Positions 62,945 to 64,000 of a DNA stretch of 64,000 bases are shown piece after piece (position 1 is the first letter of the stretch; each line of letters begins with the position of its first letter). The stretch spans positions 1-64,000 of the forward strand of contig JAYRRR010000012.1 in NCBI GenBank assembly GCA_041910015.1, written 5' to 3'. Origin of the DNA: RPQJ01 sp041910015. Its GTDB lineage: Bacteria; Pseudomonadota; Gammaproteobacteria; Steroidobacterales; Steroidobacteraceae. The notes below the pieces were generated by a model. It did no database searches. It was not told the origin of the DNA and saw nothing but the letters and a program-made list of their open reading frames with translations. The position numbers were made by a program, and so were the translations under genes.

Positions 62945-64000
62945 ATGTCCGGGCGACTCGCCTCCTGGTCCGAGTACGTCGACCTGCTGAAGCCGGCGGG
63001 CGAGCTGCGCGAGCTGCTGCTCGATCCGGGCAGCGGACAGCTGCGCGCCGAGCTCCATCGCCAGCTCGTCATGAACGTATCGCTGGGCTATTTCCTCTAT
63101 TTCCAGTCCACACCCGAGCATCCGGACTGGGCGCCGTTCCTGAACTCGGTCTTCCTGCTGCAACCCAACCCTGACGACACCTATCTGCTCGCGCCCGTGC
63201 GCGGTGACGGCGTCTATCGCATCAGCGGCACCCGCGGCACGGTGAAGCTGCTGACCTTCGGCACGGGTCGCCACATGATGGGCATGTCGGCCGAACCGGG
63301 GCAGAATTTCGACTACTTCGATGCCGACGATCTCACACTCGGTCCGGATGGCGAGATCGACGTCGTCCTCAGCGCTGGGCGACCGGTCGGCCACGCGGGC
63401 GACTGGTGGCCGCTGCATCGCGAGGCGGAGTTCCTGCTGGTGCGCCAGCGCTCCTACGACTGGGGCAACGAGCAGGACGCGCGCCTGGCCATCGAGCGGC
63501 TCGATCCGCAGCCGCTCAAGCCGCGCCAGAGTATCGAGACCATCGACCGCCAGCTCCGGGCCCTGCTGGGCGGTTTTGCCGCGCAGTTGTCCCGCCAGTG
63601 GCTGAGTTACCAGAAGCAGGCGCGCGACCGCGGGCTGATCAATCGCCTCGAGCTCACGGATCTCGGCGGGTCCGTCGTCGGCCAGTCCTACTGGCAGGGG
63701 ATCTTCGACGTTGGCCCCGAAGAGGCGTTGATCCTCGAGACCGAACTGCCGGACAGGCGCCCGTACTGGAACGTGCAGTTGAATGACGAGCTCTGGAACG
63801 CCGTGGAGTTCGTCCACCGCCAGAGCAGCCTGAACGGCCATCAGGCGCGCGTGGACAGCGACGGCCGCTTCCGCGCCGTGATCGCGCACGAGGATCCGGG
63901 CGTGCCCAACTGGCTCGATCCGTTCGGTTCGCGGCAGGGCATGCTGATCGGGCGCTGGTACGCCTGCAGCTCGAATCCCGTCCCGACCATGACACGCGTG
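62945..64000 (+). CDS. DUF1214 domain protein, cut by window end
   Basis: The first 352 codons are present and the gene runs off the window. AGAGGGGAAA precedes the ATG. The N-terminal part has a helical segment (VDLLKPAGELRELLLDPGSG) and a Tyr/Phe-rich region (VSLGYFLYFQSTPEHPDWAPFL). The C-terminal part has the DUF1214 signature: RPYWNVQLNDELWNAVEFVHR, AVIAHEDPGVPNWLDPFG, and MLIGRWYA. It is a clear but distant paralogue of the protein at 18234. Its function is not established. It follows the ribokinase remnant. Confidence 0.88.
   Translation, partial: MSGRLASWSEYVDLLKPAGELRELLLDPGSGQLRAELHRQLVMNVSLGYFLYFQSTPEHPDWAPFLNSVFLLQPNPDDTYLLAPVRGDGVYRISGTRGTVKLLTFGTGRHMMGMSAEPGQNFDYFDADDLTLGPDGEIDVVLSAGRPVGHAGDWWPLHREAEFLLVRQRSYDWGNEQDARLAIERLDPQPLKPRQSIETIDRQLRALLGGFAAQLSRQWLSYQKQARDRGLINRLELTDLGGSVVGQSYWQGIFDVGPEEALILETELPDRRPYWNVQLNDELWNAVEFVHRQSSLNGHQARVDSDGRFRAVIAHEDPGVPNWLDPFGSRQGMLIGRWYACSSNPVPTMTRV

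Overview
The window is about 64 kb of GC-rich chromosome (roughly 65-67 % G+C in typical genes). It comes from a Gram-negative, probably gammaproteobacterial, aerobic heterotroph. The lineage is inferred from three things: the TonB-dependent receptor with an EEIIVTAQKR-type TonB box, the many lipoproteins and signal peptides, and the steroid or lipid catabolism genes. That combination is common in Steroidobacter/Nevskiales-like bacteria. I found no rRNA, tRNA, CRISPR array or intact mobile element.

Layout. 1-2.6 kb: the tail of an acyl-CoA ligase and a TonB-dependent receptor. 2.6-8.6 kb: a cupin, a two-part Sir2 protein, and a sulfatase / HAD phosphatase pair divergent from a Crp-type regulator. 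8.9-16.6 kb: a DUF3300-DUF2950 pair, a nucleoside hydrolase, a CaiB-type CoA transferase divergent from an NAD-dependent epimerase, and a META-domain lipoprotein. 16.7-24.3 kb: a serine hydrolase, a DUF1214 protein divergent from a sulfotransferase-cupin pair, and three unrecognised envelope proteins, one of them clearly AT-richer.

24.4-31.9 kb is the metabolic core: a TetR regulator, a FATP-type acyl-CoA ligase, two dissimilar acyl-CoA dehydrogenases, a MaoC-DUF35 fusion, a stand-alone MaoC protein and an Ltp2-like thiolase-fold protein. This is the gene content of the actinobacterial igr operon (ChsE1-ChsE2, ChsH1-ChsH2, Ltp2), which removes the last three-carbon piece of a steroid C17 side chain as propionyl-CoA. 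Here the genes sit head to tail in a proteobacterial setting.

31.9-35.8 kb looks like an insertion hot spot: an ISL3-type transposase remnant, a lower-GC sulfatase and a nuclease/P-loop DUF2075 protein. 36-37.2 kb: aquaporin Z and ArsC. 37.2-44 kb: an ECF sigma factor and TPR Ser/Thr kinase operon, divergent from four unrecognised envelope genes that may be its regulon. 44.2-47.8 kb: a SNF2 helicase-SWIM protein operon. 48-54.5 kb: assorted enzymes (MOSC, NTF2-like, SDR, luciferase-like monooxygenase, a bile-acid-CoA-ligase-like protein).

54.7-62.7 kb: a LacI-headed run of hydrolases (M28-like protein, ADP-ribosylglycohydrolase, type-B carboxylesterase, GH5-like glycosidase) with relics of a TonB receptor and a ribokinase. 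The window ends inside a second DUF1214 protein.

Taken together, the genes suggest uptake of large hydrophobic or conjugated substrates, removal of sulfate, glycosyl or ester groups, CoA activation and beta-oxidation or aldol cleavage. Ring-degradation genes and CYP125-type oxidases are not in this window.
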